DNA of 64,000 nucleotides, from assembly GCA_038503035.1 (NCBI GenBank), contig JAVSML010038873.1:1-64000 (forward strand). The letters run 5' to 3'. Source of the DNA: Crocodylus rhombifer (lineage: Eukaryota; Chordata; Crocodylia; Crocodylidae). The notes under the pieces were generated by a model. That model worked only from the letters and a program-made list of their open reading frames with translations, searched no databases and was not told the origin of the DNA. Both the position numbers and the translations under genes were made by a program. This document shows, one piece after another, positions 12,236-24,005 of this stretch (position 1 is its first letter; each line of letters starts with the position of its first letter).

Positions 12236-15200
12236 CTGTGGGTGGAAGAGCAAAGGGTCACCCCAGGTGCTGGAGAGCTTTCATGGCCTGGTTTTCCGAG
12301 ACCAAGCACCCATAACCTAGCACCCCTGAAATACCAGGCCTCAACTGCCTTTGGCTAAGTCGACAGCACAGCAGCTGTGACCTCCCTTCAGAAAGCACCA
12401 TCAGCAAACATCTCTCTCAAGGACCAGGCGAAGTTGGATGTAGTTATCGAGTGCTAGAATACTTCTCACGCCCACAGTGGACAAAAGTATTATTGCCTCA
12501 AGAAGAGGGAAAGGGACAAAGCAGGCTAACACTTAAAGGGCCTTATTTTTTTTTAACCTGTCAAATGTGTTGCATGGAGGTCCTGGGAAAACATCTGTAG
12601 CATTTTAACAAGGCCCTGCCCACATTTACCCAATCCACCTCCATCCCTAATACCACCCTCTGCTAAGCTGGTGTGCTGTCATTCACGATACAGCTACATT
12701 TTGCAATGGAGAGAGACATAGCAAAAGCATCTGGGAGAAATTAATATGAGACCAGAACCCTTTTCCTTACAGCTCCAGGGTCAGAGGTCTGGTGAACCCT
12801 CTGAATGACCTGGTATTTCTGTGGAGGAGGACAGCTTGCACGTGTTTGCAAGCCTGCAGGGTTTTTTATACTCACGCATTTTCCTGGGTAGCTTCCTCTG
12901 CTTTGGAGACCTTCCTGTAGCAATAGACCATTTCGATCAGCAGCCACAAGGTGAGGAAGACCAGAAGGATATACATCATAATTTCAGAGATGACTGAAGT
13001 GAAGTCATCTCCAGCTGTCGGCAAAATAGAATAAAGGTTTCACTGGTCCCCTTCTCAGAGGGTGCAAAACAAAACTGGTCTTCAAAGGACCAGTGCCCTC
13101 CTCTCCTCAACTGGATGCAAAACCTCACAGGAAGGGGCAACAGGACTGCAGGGCTTACACCATCTCCTTTACTGGAAATAAGATCAGGAGTCCAAGGACC
13201 CGCCAGAATAGGAGTGTGGAGTTTCTACAGCCAGTGGAACCAGTAGCACTGAAGCAGCCCAGGGATAATCCGTCAATACATCACTTTGAATGAATGTCCC
13301 TGGACTGAAGCTTCCTGCCCTTATCCCCAAGGCAGAAACTGGGATTGCACCTCCAGGTTCAGGAGGGATTGTTGGGCAGGGCTTGCCCCCTAATTCCATG
13401 TTACACTCGCTGTAGCACACATGGATAGACTGCCAGCTTTAGCCCAGCTCATCCTGGACTTTGATTCGTTTACACTGTGCTTTCTAGTCCCTGATATACC
13501 CCTACTTGTCAGGTAGTGCACTGAGGATGGGCATGTGAGAGAGACCAAGAAACCATGTGATTTGGGGGACAGGGAGACAAATTCATGCGAGGGAATGGAC
13601 TAGGTGAAGTCCTGGCATCAGTGAGGTCAGCAGCAGAAGTCCCACTGACTTTAATGGGCCCTAGATTTCACTAGTAGGATGGAAGAGGGGAAAAGGTCAG
13701 AGGGAGAAAGTGCAGTGTGGGTCAAAGGCAGGGAGTTATGCATGGAGAGCTGCTTACAGTGGGAGAGGGAAGAAAAGAGGAAGGGTCAGCCGTCACCACC
13801 TCAGTGCTGCTCCGACCCACTAAAGCCCTGATACTGTCTTACAGGCACCAGGGAATAGCCTGTGTCCTGAGCTGGGAAGAAAGCCTGCTGAGGTATCTGC
13901 TTGGTACACGGTGCTGCTCTGGTTTTTCCTCCCACTCTGATGGCATCTGAACATCTTCCCTGATTCACACTTAAAATAGTCAGATCCCTCAAGCAAGGGG
14001 ACAGTTTCATCTCCAAGCTTAGCCAGACTATTGATCTAGTAAAGTGGAAGATAGGTCTGTCTGCAAATAACCCAGCAGCTAGCAGCTTCTCTGACTCTCT
14101 CCAGGGATACTACTGAAAGACCATTAGTCTGGTTTGCAATAAACTTGTCCTTGATGCAGCAGTTTACAACTGACAGCTTAACTGACATTCCCTCCAATCC
14201 TTCATACCCTCCTCAACCACGGTGAGGTGGATGAGTCTGGAGCTTCTGAAGAGTGGGCGGTGAATCTCAAACTCAAACTCCCGTGTGACATTACAGGTGT
14301 AGATCCCCGAATCGTTCAAGGTCACATTGAGCACGGTAATGGACACATCCTGCATGTCTTTGCTCCCATTCCACTGTAGCCGGCCACTGAAACGGCTTGG
14401 AAATTCATGGTAGGTTCTTCTGTACTCATAGATCTGTCAGGAAATATGGGACAAAAGCTTTGATTAGCACACAGGAAAAATGACTCGACTAAGATCATAC
14501 AGCAGGCCAGTGGCAGAATCCTGTATCTCCTGGCTTCCAGCCCGGTGCTTATTCTATTAGGCAAAATTGCAGCCACAAAAATGACTGGGTTCAATACAAT
14601 TTTAAAAAATAGCCCAAATATGTCACAAGTAACATCTGCATGCACTGCAACGAACTTGTTACCATTCGCTCCCTTTCTGTACACGCCTGTGAAGCTCATT
14701 GAGGCTTTTGCCAATTTCTAGAGATCAAGAGTCGGTGCTATTAAAATGCAAATCCCACTCCCATCAAACTCATTAGCATTTCTTGATGCTGGAAGCAGGT
14801 AAACCAATGAGCAAAAGGCCTGTGGAGCCTGAATTCCTCTCTTGCTTTTCAAAGTGGCCTTTTCAGATCCAAGCTCAAAGGATGGGGGAATCATTCTGTG
14901 TCTCATCTGCCACGAACTCTGCTTTGTGGAAGAAAGGAAGGATATTAGTGTAATTGCTTGTATGCAGGAGATGCAGGCCTCCAAGGAGTCACGGCTCCTA
15001 TTTTTTCTACACCAACAGTTGCTTCTTGTTCACTAGAGTCACATTCTTCTCTCTTGACTCATTTGGCTCCAGTTTCCAGCCAGGAAGAAACCGAACACTG
15101 GGATAGTCTAACTGCTTCCTGGGCCAGAGGATGGGATCACTTTCCCCATTAAAATGTCTGGTGAAGAAAAGTAAATCCTAGTCCCACTGATTTCAATTAC

Positions 15201-16888
15201 TAAAATGCTGTGCACTTCAGTGGGACATGATTTGACTTATAAATAGCAATGATGGAAACCAAAAGCGTGCGCTGTATGAATGGAAGATGCCAAAGGTCAT
15301 TTCACATCTCTGCACCTCTATTTCCGTGCTTGTCCTTCAGGTTGTCTGTTTAGGCTTTTAACACATTTCGGGAAAGGCACTGCTGCTGCCTGTGTGTACA
15401 GCTGCCAGCACAACGGGGCTCTGAGCTCAGATGGGGCTTCAAAGTGCCACTGCAATGCAAAAAATCTGTGCCTCGCTGTGCTGATCAGTGAAGGTGGGGA
15501 GAAGACTGTGAAACTTCATTAATGTGTGCCAAATACTGAATGAAAAAAACTGGATATTAATGCTCTGTAATTCAGGAATGAGGGGCATCATCAGAAACCT
15601 CCAAGTGGCCTCTGGACATTTTTGTCTTTCTCAAATCAAACTTAAAATATTGAGAGACTCATATCCCCACTCACTTCTGTTTTCTTTACAATACCTTGGG
15701 TGCATCTACATGAGATGTTAAAAGTGCAGTAGGCCAATTCTACCGTGCATTAGCGTGTCACAGCAAACGCCATGCGATGCACAGAATTAGCCTACTGCGC
15801 AATCGCATCACGCAAAAGACATGCATCAGCATTACTGCGTGGTAGTGCCGATTACGGTCCATTAAGTTAGTACCTGTTTTTGCAGGTGCTAAACTTAACG
15901 TGCCGTAATTACAGCACAGTAACGGATGTATAGACATGCCAACTGGGACCCAAAGGCAAGACAAAGCAACGGTAGCACTTGCCCTCGTATATTTGCTACC
16001 TGCATTCTTCACGCAAAGAGCTATGAAAACAAAGAGCTAGGCTCCAAACATACGTACAGGTTCATCTCTCCCGCCTTCAGGCCGATAGAACCACTCGACC
16101 AGCGTGGTGGCGGTAACCTCCTCTCTCTTCATGCAGGAGATACAGAGCAGCTTCATGTGCGTTCCCTGGACAGCCTCCGTCTCCGACGGGACCTCGACAC
16201 ACACGGGAGAGCAGAAGCCAACTGGGAGCAGACAGCGAGGAGCCGCAGCAGAGGCGAGACAGACGGGGGGGGGGGGAAGCGGAGAAAAAAAAGTCGACTG
16301 TTTATTCAGGTTGTTCTTTTACCAACCTCTCATATCCCCCGATGGCAAACCATTTTGTTCGCCACTGTTCGCACAGAAAAGTCTAAAATGGAAGCTTTCT
16401 AAAACTTGCTTTCTCCACACCAACTCTATAAATAATCCATAACCAACCATAATTAATGGCACGCGATTGCTTCATGCCAGTTTACCTCACCAGCATCCGC
16501 TTTGCCACAGTTTTACCTATTTCCCCCCCACCAGAGTACTTAACGCCGCTATAGAGAGGACAGCACTTCGCGAGCCCGGTGTGAAAGACCCCCCGGGAGC
16601 GGGCACGGAGGCGTAGCTCCCCCTCGCCGCGCCGCGTGACGCCGGGGTGCCCAGAGCCCCCCTCACGACTCGCCCTTCGCGGTGGGCTTTGTGGACGGGC
16701 TCGGCCCAGGCCCCTCGCCGTCGACCGGGTTGGCGCGCAAACGGGCGCTCGCGTGCCCTTCCTCGGGGCCGGTCAGCAGCATGGCCCTGCTGGGCTGGGC
16801 GCTGAGCCCCCCGGCTGCAGCACCTACCGCAGGCGACGAGCAGCAGGGCGGAGACGCCGCAGCCCCGCGCCGCCGCCGCCGCCGCCAT
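12172..16888 (-). CDS. SCN3B: SCN3B, voltage-gated sodium channel beta-3 subunit (complete, 5 coding exons)
   Basis: Single-pass membrane glycoprotein that associates with Nav alpha subunits and modulates gating and surface expression. CDS is complement(12172..12235, 12876..13014, 14208..14433, 16058..16221, 16828..16888), 654 nt, 217 aa (human about 215). All junctions are GT/AG and the phases agree. Signal peptide is about residues 1-24, the V-type Ig domain about 25-148, and the transmembrane helix about 162-183 (core IMMYILLVFLTLWLL). The cytoplasmic tail contains YLAI and ends VPVEE. Conserved cysteines (CISC, YTCNV) form the Ig core, and WNGS, NVTLND and CNVTREF provide N-glycosylation sequons. 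SCN3B is preferred over SCN1B because of CVEVPSETEAVQG, EWFYRPEGG and KDMQDVSITVLNVTLNDSG. Introns, from the 5' end, are 606, 1624, 1193 and 640 bp. Exon 1 lies in a CpG island. The signal peptide differs strongly from the mammalian one. Confidence 0.95.
12236..12875 (-). other. SCN3B: SCN3B intron 4
   Basis: 640 bp, GT/AG. No feature is recognised. Confidence 0.85.
12876..13014 (-). CDS. SCN3B: SCN3B coding exon 4 (transmembrane segment)
   Basis: Encodes AGDDFTSVISEIMMYILLVF, then LTLWLLIEMVYCYRK and VSKAEEATQENA. This is the stalk, the single transmembrane helix and the start of the cytoplasmic tail. It is 139 nt with 2-nt partial codons on both sides, an acceptor CGACAG and a donor GTGAG. 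Confidence 0.96.
13015..14207 (-). other. SCN3B: SCN3B intron 3
   Basis: 1193 bp, GT/AG. No repeat or conserved motif is recognised. Confidence 0.85.
14208..14433 (-). CDS. SCN3B: SCN3B coding exon 3 (rest of Ig domain)
   Basis: The acceptor CTGACAG leads into IYEYRRTYHEFPSRFSGRLQ, then WNGSKDMQDVSITVLNVTLN and DSGIYTCNVTREFEFE. The DSGIYTC motif is the canonical second Ig cysteine context. The exon is 226 nt, ends on one extra base after VVEE, and has a GTATGA donor. Confidence 0.96.
14452..14566 (-). repeat. MIR-like SINE fragment in SCN3B intron 2
   Basis: gactaagatcatacagcagg, ccagtggcagaatcctgta and ttccagcccggtgctt are reverse MIR-core wording. Confidence 0.55.
15696..15945. mobile_element. 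MITE-like element with internal hairpins, in SCN3B intron 2
   Basis: Outer ends ggtgcatctacatgag and gtatagacatgcc are inverted relatives. Inside are two hairpins: gcagtaggccaattct with agaattagcctactgc, and ttaagttagtacctg with caggtgctaaacttaa. There is no coding content. Confidence 0.6.
16058..16221 (-). CDS. SCN3B: SCN3B coding exon 2 (start of Ig domain)
   Basis: The acceptor CTGCTCCCAG is followed by GFCSPVCVEVPSETEAVQG and then CISCMKREEV and EWFYRPEGGRDEP; the donor is GTACGT. The segment carries the signal-peptide cleavage region, the mature N-terminus (CVEV) and the first Ig-fold cysteines. It is 164 nt and ends on a complete codon, matching the start of exon 3. Confidence 0.95.
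16222..16827 (-). other. SCN3B: SCN3B intron 1
   Basis: 606 bp, GT/AG. Contains part of the CpG island and a 12-G run at 16265-16276. No other feature is recognised. Confidence 0.8.
16828..16888 (-). CDS. SCN3B: SCN3B coding exon 1 (start codon, signal peptide)
   Basis: The ATG (plus-strand CAT at 16886-16888) opens MAAAAAARGCGVSALLLVAC and then a split codon before the donor GGTAGGT. The exon ends on one extra base, which exon 2 (starting with two bases) completes to Val. The hydrophobic stretch VSALLLVACV fits a signal peptide. The alanine run is encoded by a (GCC)n tract next to the ATG. The protein sequence is unlike human exon 1, so the assignment rests on phase, donor, hydrophobicity and CpG-island position. 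Confidence 0.78.
16866..16887. repeat. SCN3B: (GCC)n tract at SCN3B start codon
   Basis: About seven gcc triplets; read on the minus strand they encode the alanine run after the initiator Met. Confidence 0.85.
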
Positions 16889-17214
16889 GGCTCCGGGCCG
16901 GGCGCGGGATCCTGTCAGCACCGCGGACAGCGCCCGGCGGGCGGCCCCGCCAGCGGCGCGCGCAGCGCCGGCTCCCCGCCCCCTGCGCGGCCCGAGCATG
17001 CGCAGCGCCGCCGCTCCCGGGGCACCGGCAAGGCGGGGGGAGGCCGCGTGGCGGCCCAAAGGATGTGGGGCGCCGGGCGAGACATTCAGGAGCGGCCCTC
17101 AGCCCCCAAAGAGGATGGCGCTGGGCCGCCCTCAGCGGTGGCGGGCGACAGGGCAAGGAGCAAGGGGGGGTTGGGCTGGATATTAGGCCAGGAGGGTGGG
17201 GAAACACGGGGGCA

Positions 17215-17335
17215 GTTTGTGGAGTCTCCGCCCTTGCAGGTTTTTAAGAGGCAGCTAGCCAGAGCCTGGGCTGGGGGACGGTCCTAGTTAGGCCTCGTCG
17301 GGTCCCTTGCAGCTTGCATTTTCTGTGCTTAGTCC
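17215..17335 (+). mobile_element. CR1 3'-end fragment
   Basis: Resembles the end of CR1 ORF2 and its tail: ggagtctccgcccttgcagg, tttttaagaggcagctagcc, ggacggtcctag. It abuts the CpG island. Confidence 0.6.
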
Positions 17336-18039
17336 ATGACAGCACGCATTCAGCGACCTGCTCCTCTCCAGCAAGTCCCGGGGTGCAGCTGCAATACAGC
17401 ACGGCAGATTAGGAGCCCACTCTGTTCTGCTTGCTCCTCATTCGTTTGGATCAGTCTAATTTACATTCAGGGGCCGGATGCGGCTTTGTAGGGCTTTTAA
17501 TAGACAGTCAGGAACCTGCCTGAGCAGTGTCCCTGGCTGTCTCGTGGGGCAGCCGCGTGTTGGAAGAAGCGCGATGGAATTAACACCTGTTCTTAGCAAG
17601 CCAGATGCATGGCCGGAAAGCAGATCCCTGGAAAACTCGGGACGCTCGGGTCAGCACGGCTGTAGCGTGTGCGCTGCAATCGCAGCCGCCACAGGGACTC
17701 CTGCCAGTGAAGACAAAGGAGGCCTGCCTGAAAGTGCACGTGTAAGGGGAAGCACAAAGTCTGTAGTGCTGATTCAGTAGCCACTAATTGGCTTTTCACT
17801 TTCCTGCTTCTTCCTTAGTGTTGCCCCCTACCAGACACATGACCTAGATCAGTCTTCAGGAGGCAGATGCATGGGCAGAAGCCCTTCATCCTTAACCCTG
17901 GAGGGCCAGGCTTGAGAGACTGCACGATATGGTCATCCCTGGAGTTTGCATCATATTGCCAGCCAGAGTCAAACAGCATATCGAAGAGTAGTCACCTGCC
18001 TTCTTCAAACACCTGCTAGAGCTGCTAACATTACCTCGC

Positions 18040-18150
18040 ACATACTTCATGTCCTAACCTCCATTTTAGAAAGAAGAAACCAGTCACCGAGATGTGAAGT
18101 GGCTTCCTCAAAGGCAATTCCTAGCAGAGAGGAGCACTGGACCCAGGAAG
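18040..18150 (-). repeat. MIR-like SINE fragment
   Basis: cattttagaaagaagaaacc, then gatgtgaagtggcttcctca and gcagagaggagcactggac; a diverged reverse MIR core. Confidence 0.4.
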
Positions 18151-21100
18151 TGCCTAAGACAAAAACGCTGTGGGTGGCGTGAGCAAATGAAGACCAAATT
18201 GCCCTGCCCAGCTCTGAAGCCAGCAGTTCCTTTAGCTCGAGTCTGCACAACAGGAAAACTCAGGGATGAATTCTGCTAATTAATGGAAATCTGCCGGGTT
18301 TATTGTGGTCCTGGGTCCCTTTTGGAATTGGTCCTGGTGAGTCTGCATGGTCAAATGCCATCTACACTCCCAACAGATCAGATCCCTTTGCTTTGAGCAT
18401 TACAGGAAATCACTCTGAAGACCTAAAATGTTTTTAGTCTCCTAAACAGACAATGAATATTCCCCAAAGCCTGCTAAACCACCTGGGCACCGCTGTGCGG
18501 CTTCTGCCACAGCAGAACGATTCTGGTCTTGCTTTACCGAGCTCCTGGCTGCTGGCTTGTGTTTCCCAAAAAATGAACTTGAGAGCATGCACATGTTAAC
18601 AGACATGTCCCTCGCCCTGCATAGGAAGCGAGATAGTGCATGGGGTGGGGTGCGGGGTGGTGGAAACAGGAACTGGGGAGCAGACAGGGATAGGGGGGTT
18701 GCTCTGCAGCTGACCAACCCTCAGCCCCTCCCAGGACTCAATGGGCCTGGCAGGGACTCCAGAGCACCCAGGGATAGAAATCAGGAGTGCTACAAAAAAC
18801 AGCAGGAATTCCCTGGCTCAGGTTACTATAGCAACCCCCACCCCCCTCCCCAGCACAGGCAGCGCAAGAAAAAGGCTGCAGTTTTTGCCACAACACATTA
18901 AGGTTGGGAGATCATACAATTAAATGCTGTTTAGCTTCCTCCAGCAAGCCGCTCTCTCTAATGTCCATCAGGCAAGGGGGCCAGCACGAAACTGTGGTGT
19001 CTGGTCCCTGCGCAAAGCCCACCCAAGCAATTCCCTGCCCCCATCATCATACCAAACACATGAACTGGCTTAGATGGACCTGCTCTGTTCCTTGTGGATT
19101 CACACAGCAGCCAGCTCCTTCCCCATGCAGTCCCGCCTAACTGCGGGGAGACAACACAGACCCAAAGGCATCACCAGCTGCTGACAGTCAATCATCCCCC
19201 CCTTCAAGGCCACTGGGGCCATGCAGCGGCCAGATAGCGAAAGGCCATGGCAGTGCTAGTTCATGACGCACGAGCGCTGGGGAGAGTGCTGAAAGGAAGC
19301 GGATCAGATCACCACGTATGAACTACCACGGCCTTTACAAGAGTCTATAATTGGGATGAAACCAAGAAGGCTCAACAGAAACAAAATAAGGGCCAGTGGT
19401 TGTTATTTTAGAAAATACCCAATAGAAAAGAGTGGCATCCTTTTCACAGGCTTTTAGAAACACTCTGTAGTGCCCTCCAGCAGGGAGCTATATACTTTGC
19501 TGGCAATGTGGCTAGAGTGACTTAAAGGTTGTGATGTGTTGTTAGAGCCTGTCTTTTCTTGCACCGGTTTGCTGCGCAATCTCTGCAGCCAGCCAGCCAG
19601 AGCTCCCACCCCACCACACCCTCCTCCGGACACATTCCCCATACGCAGGGCTACGTTTCTATCATGAACGCTCTTGCCAATGAAGGGGGCTCCGTCTCCG
19701 TTCCCCATAAATGATCACCCACAAGCACATCTTCCTCACGCGTGGGCCTGCACAGGGCTCCCTCTCTGGCCTCTCCACATGCAGGCATGTACCCAGAATC
19801 TCTTCCTCACATGCATCATATCTACATCCTCTTTGCAATCAGAGGGAGTCACCTCACACAATAACTATACCAGTGTTCACTAGCTTTCTACATGCAGATA
19901 CCTGCCCCCAGACACCCTCCACATACGCATGTCCTGTGCAGAGCTACAGAGCTGTATTCCCAATTTCCAGCAAACAAATACACCCAGGGACTCTTCACCA
20001 TACAAACATTTTGCACTACTCCATTCCCTGCATGCTCTCCCAGCCTGGCCTAGCCAATGCCCGGGCATCATGAAATGCTGCTCCAGTTTAAAGCCAAGCT
20101 GGCTATAGAGGGGCAGCTCTCCTGTTAATATGGCCCCTTCAGTGACATTTCATTCCTTTTAAAAATCACAAAACACCTGCTCTCTGAATCACTGGGGATT
20201 CCTGGGGCAAAGTGCCTTGGCCTTGCCTACCTACCAGAGGCAATCTAGCCCCACAGGCCATATCCATTCACTTCTGGCACTGAGCACTGTTCTGCTTTCA
20301 TGATGGGATCTATTTAGCATTTGATATTGTACAACCCTCCCATGTGTGCAGGATAAAAAACTGTTCTGGCAAACAGCCCATCTGTGCTGTGTGCGCACCT
20401 TTAACCATTTTCACACGGGTGAGGCCTGTGGAGGGAGTGAGTCTACACACTCAGACTAGCCAAGGAATGATCACATCTAAGGGCCCAGACCCAGTAAAAC
20501 AGAAGACGCCTTGTATGTCCCCCACACTGCTGTGGCTATCTTCTCCCATCTGTCAGAGGCAAGAGCTTCTGTGATAGCTGTCAGGAGATCGTCTCGCTTT
20601 CATTCCTATACCTCAGATCATATCCAGTGACTTGCACTATGATTTGCTGTTTTTACACCTTTAGCAAGACTGTTTTAGCATCTGTCACATGATGCTTGCA
20701 AATGCAATATATTCTGAGTCACTTTATGTAGGAAGATTTCACCCCAAAATAGGGCCTGGCATTGCCCTGGAAAGGCTGTGGGGATTGGTATTTGGGACAC
20801 AAAAACTGCCAATAGCAAGCATAAGGGCATATACCTGCAGGTGAGCCAGGCTTCAGGTGCCCTAAATACAGTGTCATCTGAACAACCATCGGCTTAATGA
20901 GGTGGTACCTTTCACAGGGATATGCTGATGACAGGTCCCTTGTCACTCATGCTCCAACATCCTTCAGGCTTTTCTGTCTTTTGGTAATGGATGACAATCT
21001 GCTGGCATGTCAGAGCTCTACACCCATTCATTCACAATGACTTTTGCGTGCTCAGCACTGGAGAAATGCACTAATGAATCAATACCTTCATTTGTCTTAG

Positions 21101-22944
21101 CATCCTATCAGGACCTGTGTTTCCCTACCTGAAAGCTTATTCAGCAGTTGTTCAGCAGATACTCCTTACCTTGATTACACAGTGGGGAAGAAGTGCTCTG
21201 TCCTTTCTCTAATTATATACCAGGCCTGAGCGTCCCTGCGGATCTCAAAGAACTTGTGTATGCTGCTGAAAATTCATTTTCAGGTGAATAAATGTAGCTA
21301 TTGGTCTGTCGCACATGGAACTGGTTCATCCTGAATAAGGTAATCTATGCATAAAGCTTTCTGTGCCTCCTCTGATGCATAAAAAAAGACAGATTTGGCT
21401 CAAGTGAATGGGTGTTCAGCTTACTTACCACTTTGCCAAAGATGCTCATCACATTGCAGGACTGGGTCCTCTAGTGCAAAGCACATGCTTTTAGCTGTCT
21501 GGAGCTGTCAAACTGCTCCCATCTGTGAGTCTGCAGCTCCTTCCTCACAGTCTGTACAACTGTATCCATGGTTGAGGTTGTATTTAGATGGAGAAAACCT
21601 GGCTGCAAATTCACTCTGCTGTCTCACAGGGCAATACCCAGAAAGAGGCACTTAACTTTCATCTGAAAGGATAAATACATACTTCAAACATGGTATGTGG
21701 TACAAAGAAGAGAGGAGATGCTTTCATTTGCTTGAATATAGCAGATGCAGAAAAATGTTTTTAATTCTGAGCACCAGCAAAACCTCCCAGGCCACATAGA
21801 AAGTGGAGTACCTTGCACACGGTTAACCAGCCCAAGTCAAAGGGAATCTATGCTGGTTCATAATTCACAATCCAAGGGCCCAGATGGATACATGCAAGGA
21901 ATAAATGTGAAGGAGACTTATGCTATGCTGTATCTTACACCTTCTTATGGCCCCATGGCAGATGTGTCGCACCACTTTAGATTCTGGTTCAGTCTCTCGT
22001 GCTCTTTCGGGTCCTGATCTTTCTCTTGCTGCAGTTGAGGGAGGCTTTGCCGCTTAATCCACAGGGACTAGCACCATAGGCCAGGTTCCCAGAAAAGCCT
22101 AAGGGTTACAAGTGTCTAACGTTCAGTGGAAGCTGGAAAAACTCTTGGGCTCCTTGGAAATCCTAGCATCTCTTGACTGTCTTGTACCCCTGTCAAAAGC
22201 TGCAACTCCCTGCTTTGCACACTCCACCTCTGAATTAATGCCTCAGAACAATTTCCCCAATTATTTAGTCGGTCTAATAAAAGATATCACATTTACCCAA
22301 ATAATCATGATTCAAAAGACATTTGCACCTTGCTGGGTGCTCTCCTGTGCTCGGTGTCATTTTTCTGGGTAGTTTTGCTGTTAACTTTAAGAAGTATATG
22401 AACAAATAAAACCCAGCAGGCCACAAACCCCCTGGCAGAGCTTTCTGCCAGATGCTGCAGAGAAAGAAAGCTACTACAAGGATCAAGGTTTGCAGAGAAA
22501 ATAAAGCAAGATCACCGCTGTCTTTCTACTGAGAGATATTAGAGAGCAATGGCAGTGCTGCCGGGGCTTCCGGAGGTGGTGCTCTTCCCTCCGTCCCTCC
22601 TGAAGTCCACCCCCAATACCCGAGGCTGGAGGCTGCATCCAGAAGATGCTGTTAGATATGCTTTCTCTGGAATTCGTGACGAATCCAAAATCTGCTTCTA
22701 CCTTACTAGTCACTACAAGTCCCTGAGCTGCACACGTTGTCTCCCTGCTTTAGTTCCACAATCTGGCTTTCAGCAGCCATTTGTCATTTTGCATTCATAG
22801 CTGCAGCACGGAAGAGCCTCAGTCAGGGACCCTGAGGCTTTATCAATGTGCACAAGCAGAATTGCAACTGCACATCTGTGCAGTGCCCGACAGGGCTTTC
22901 TGTACACATCCACAATACCGATATCTAACTGAACATAGAGGCTA

Positions 22945-23140
22945 CACCGGCCCGAGATCCAGGAGACCTGCTCTCAATCCCAGCTGTGGCACAGCTTTAG
23001 TGGGCCACGTTTAGCAAGTCACTGGTCCTCTCTGTGCCCTGCTTCCCCCATCCATATAACAGTGCTAATGGCACTGGCTTCCTTTGTAATGTGCTTTCAG
23101 ATCAACACAGGAAAAGTGCTGTGTAAGAGCTAGGTATTGT
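22945..23140 (+). repeat. MIR-like SINE fragment
   Basis: ctcaatcccagctgtggcac, gcaagtcactggtcctctct, gtgccctgcttcccccatcc and tgtaatgtgctttcag follow the MIR consensus order. Confidence 0.6.
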
Positions 23141-23854
23141 TAACATTCATTCTTCCCATTATCAGTGTGATTAATTTTTCTCTGCCTACATAATGTTCTT
23201 CAGTAGGTTGTAATGGGTATAATATTATTCACCTCATTTGCACGAACTGCTGAGTACTGTGCCTTTGCATTTTAAACCAGCTATCACAATCCAATCCCAG
23301 CAACAATTGCTTTTCACTGGTAGCTGAAGTCATTCAGCCTGTCACATTTGTTGCAATGCTCTTGGGGAATGCTTTGCAATCAAAGGCATTGCTAGGACAC
23401 TGGTTAGGGGTCATAATAACTAAAAAAATAAACACTGTACAAGGCAGTATCACTGCAACCACACTTGGCAAAAAAACACCTTTTAACATTAAAGCAAAAC
23501 ATGACCCCGAAAAGAGCACAACAGGAGTCCTTGCTAGGCAACAAGATCAAAGGTATCAGAGCTAATGCACAGCTCCCATCACTTTTACTGAAGCCTAGTT
23601 TTCCCCCGCAAGTCAATCTGCTCCCATGGTGTCTGTGTCACTAGCACCATTTCTAATAGCCTCCATCCTCTGGTTTTCCCCTCAGGATCCTCTTCCTGAT
23701 CTCGTCTAACCTCACCTTGTTAAGATGACAGGATCAAGACTCTTTGCTCTTTTAAAAGTTCCTGTGTAACAAATGTTCAGCTAGCACACAATTCTCCCTG
23801 CTCTCCAACAAACCAAGGCACCAGCACCTTTCCATCAGTACTCCTCCAGATACT

Positions 23855-24005
23855 TCATGAAGGATGAAAAATATTGTTTCCTTTCCTGTGCATGGGGATG
23901 AGGCACTGGCAAATTTAAAATACCTCACTCAAAGCCATACAGGTCAGTGGCAATAGGGGGAACAGACCATGCCCCCTGGCTCCCACGTGTCTGCTTTAAC
24001 TTCTA
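23855..24005 (-). repeat. MIR-like SINE fragment
   Basis: tacctcactcaaagccatac followed by aggtcagtggcaatag; reverse MIR-like, diverged. Confidence 0.4.

Larger units (their letters stand above)
14434..16057 (-). other. SCN3B: SCN3B intron 2
   Basis: 1624 bp, GT/AG. Carries a MIR-like fragment just upstream of exon 3 (about 14452-14566) and a hairpin-rich MITE-like element (about 15696-15945). Nothing else is recognised. Confidence 0.85.
16560..17190. promoter_or_regulatory. SCN3B: CpG island promoter of SCN3B
   Basis: A dense GC- and CpG-rich block surrounds SCN3B exon 1, in sharp contrast to the AT-richer flanks. It includes many GGCGGG/CCCGCC-type Sp1-like boxes and a (GCC)n tract next to the start codon. 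No TATA box was evident. The transcription start should lie somewhat above 16888. Confidence 0.75.

Noticed and set aside
12172..16888. Identity as SCN1B
   Set aside because: Exon 2 and 3 text (PSETEAVQG, EWFYRPEGG, DVSITVLNVTLNDSG) is SCN3B-like. SCN1B differs at these places.
16517..17247. Open frames of 180-203 residues on both strands
   Set aside because: They come from the stop-poor, GC-rich CpG island. Only the short exon 1 reading of SCN3B fits a splice junction.
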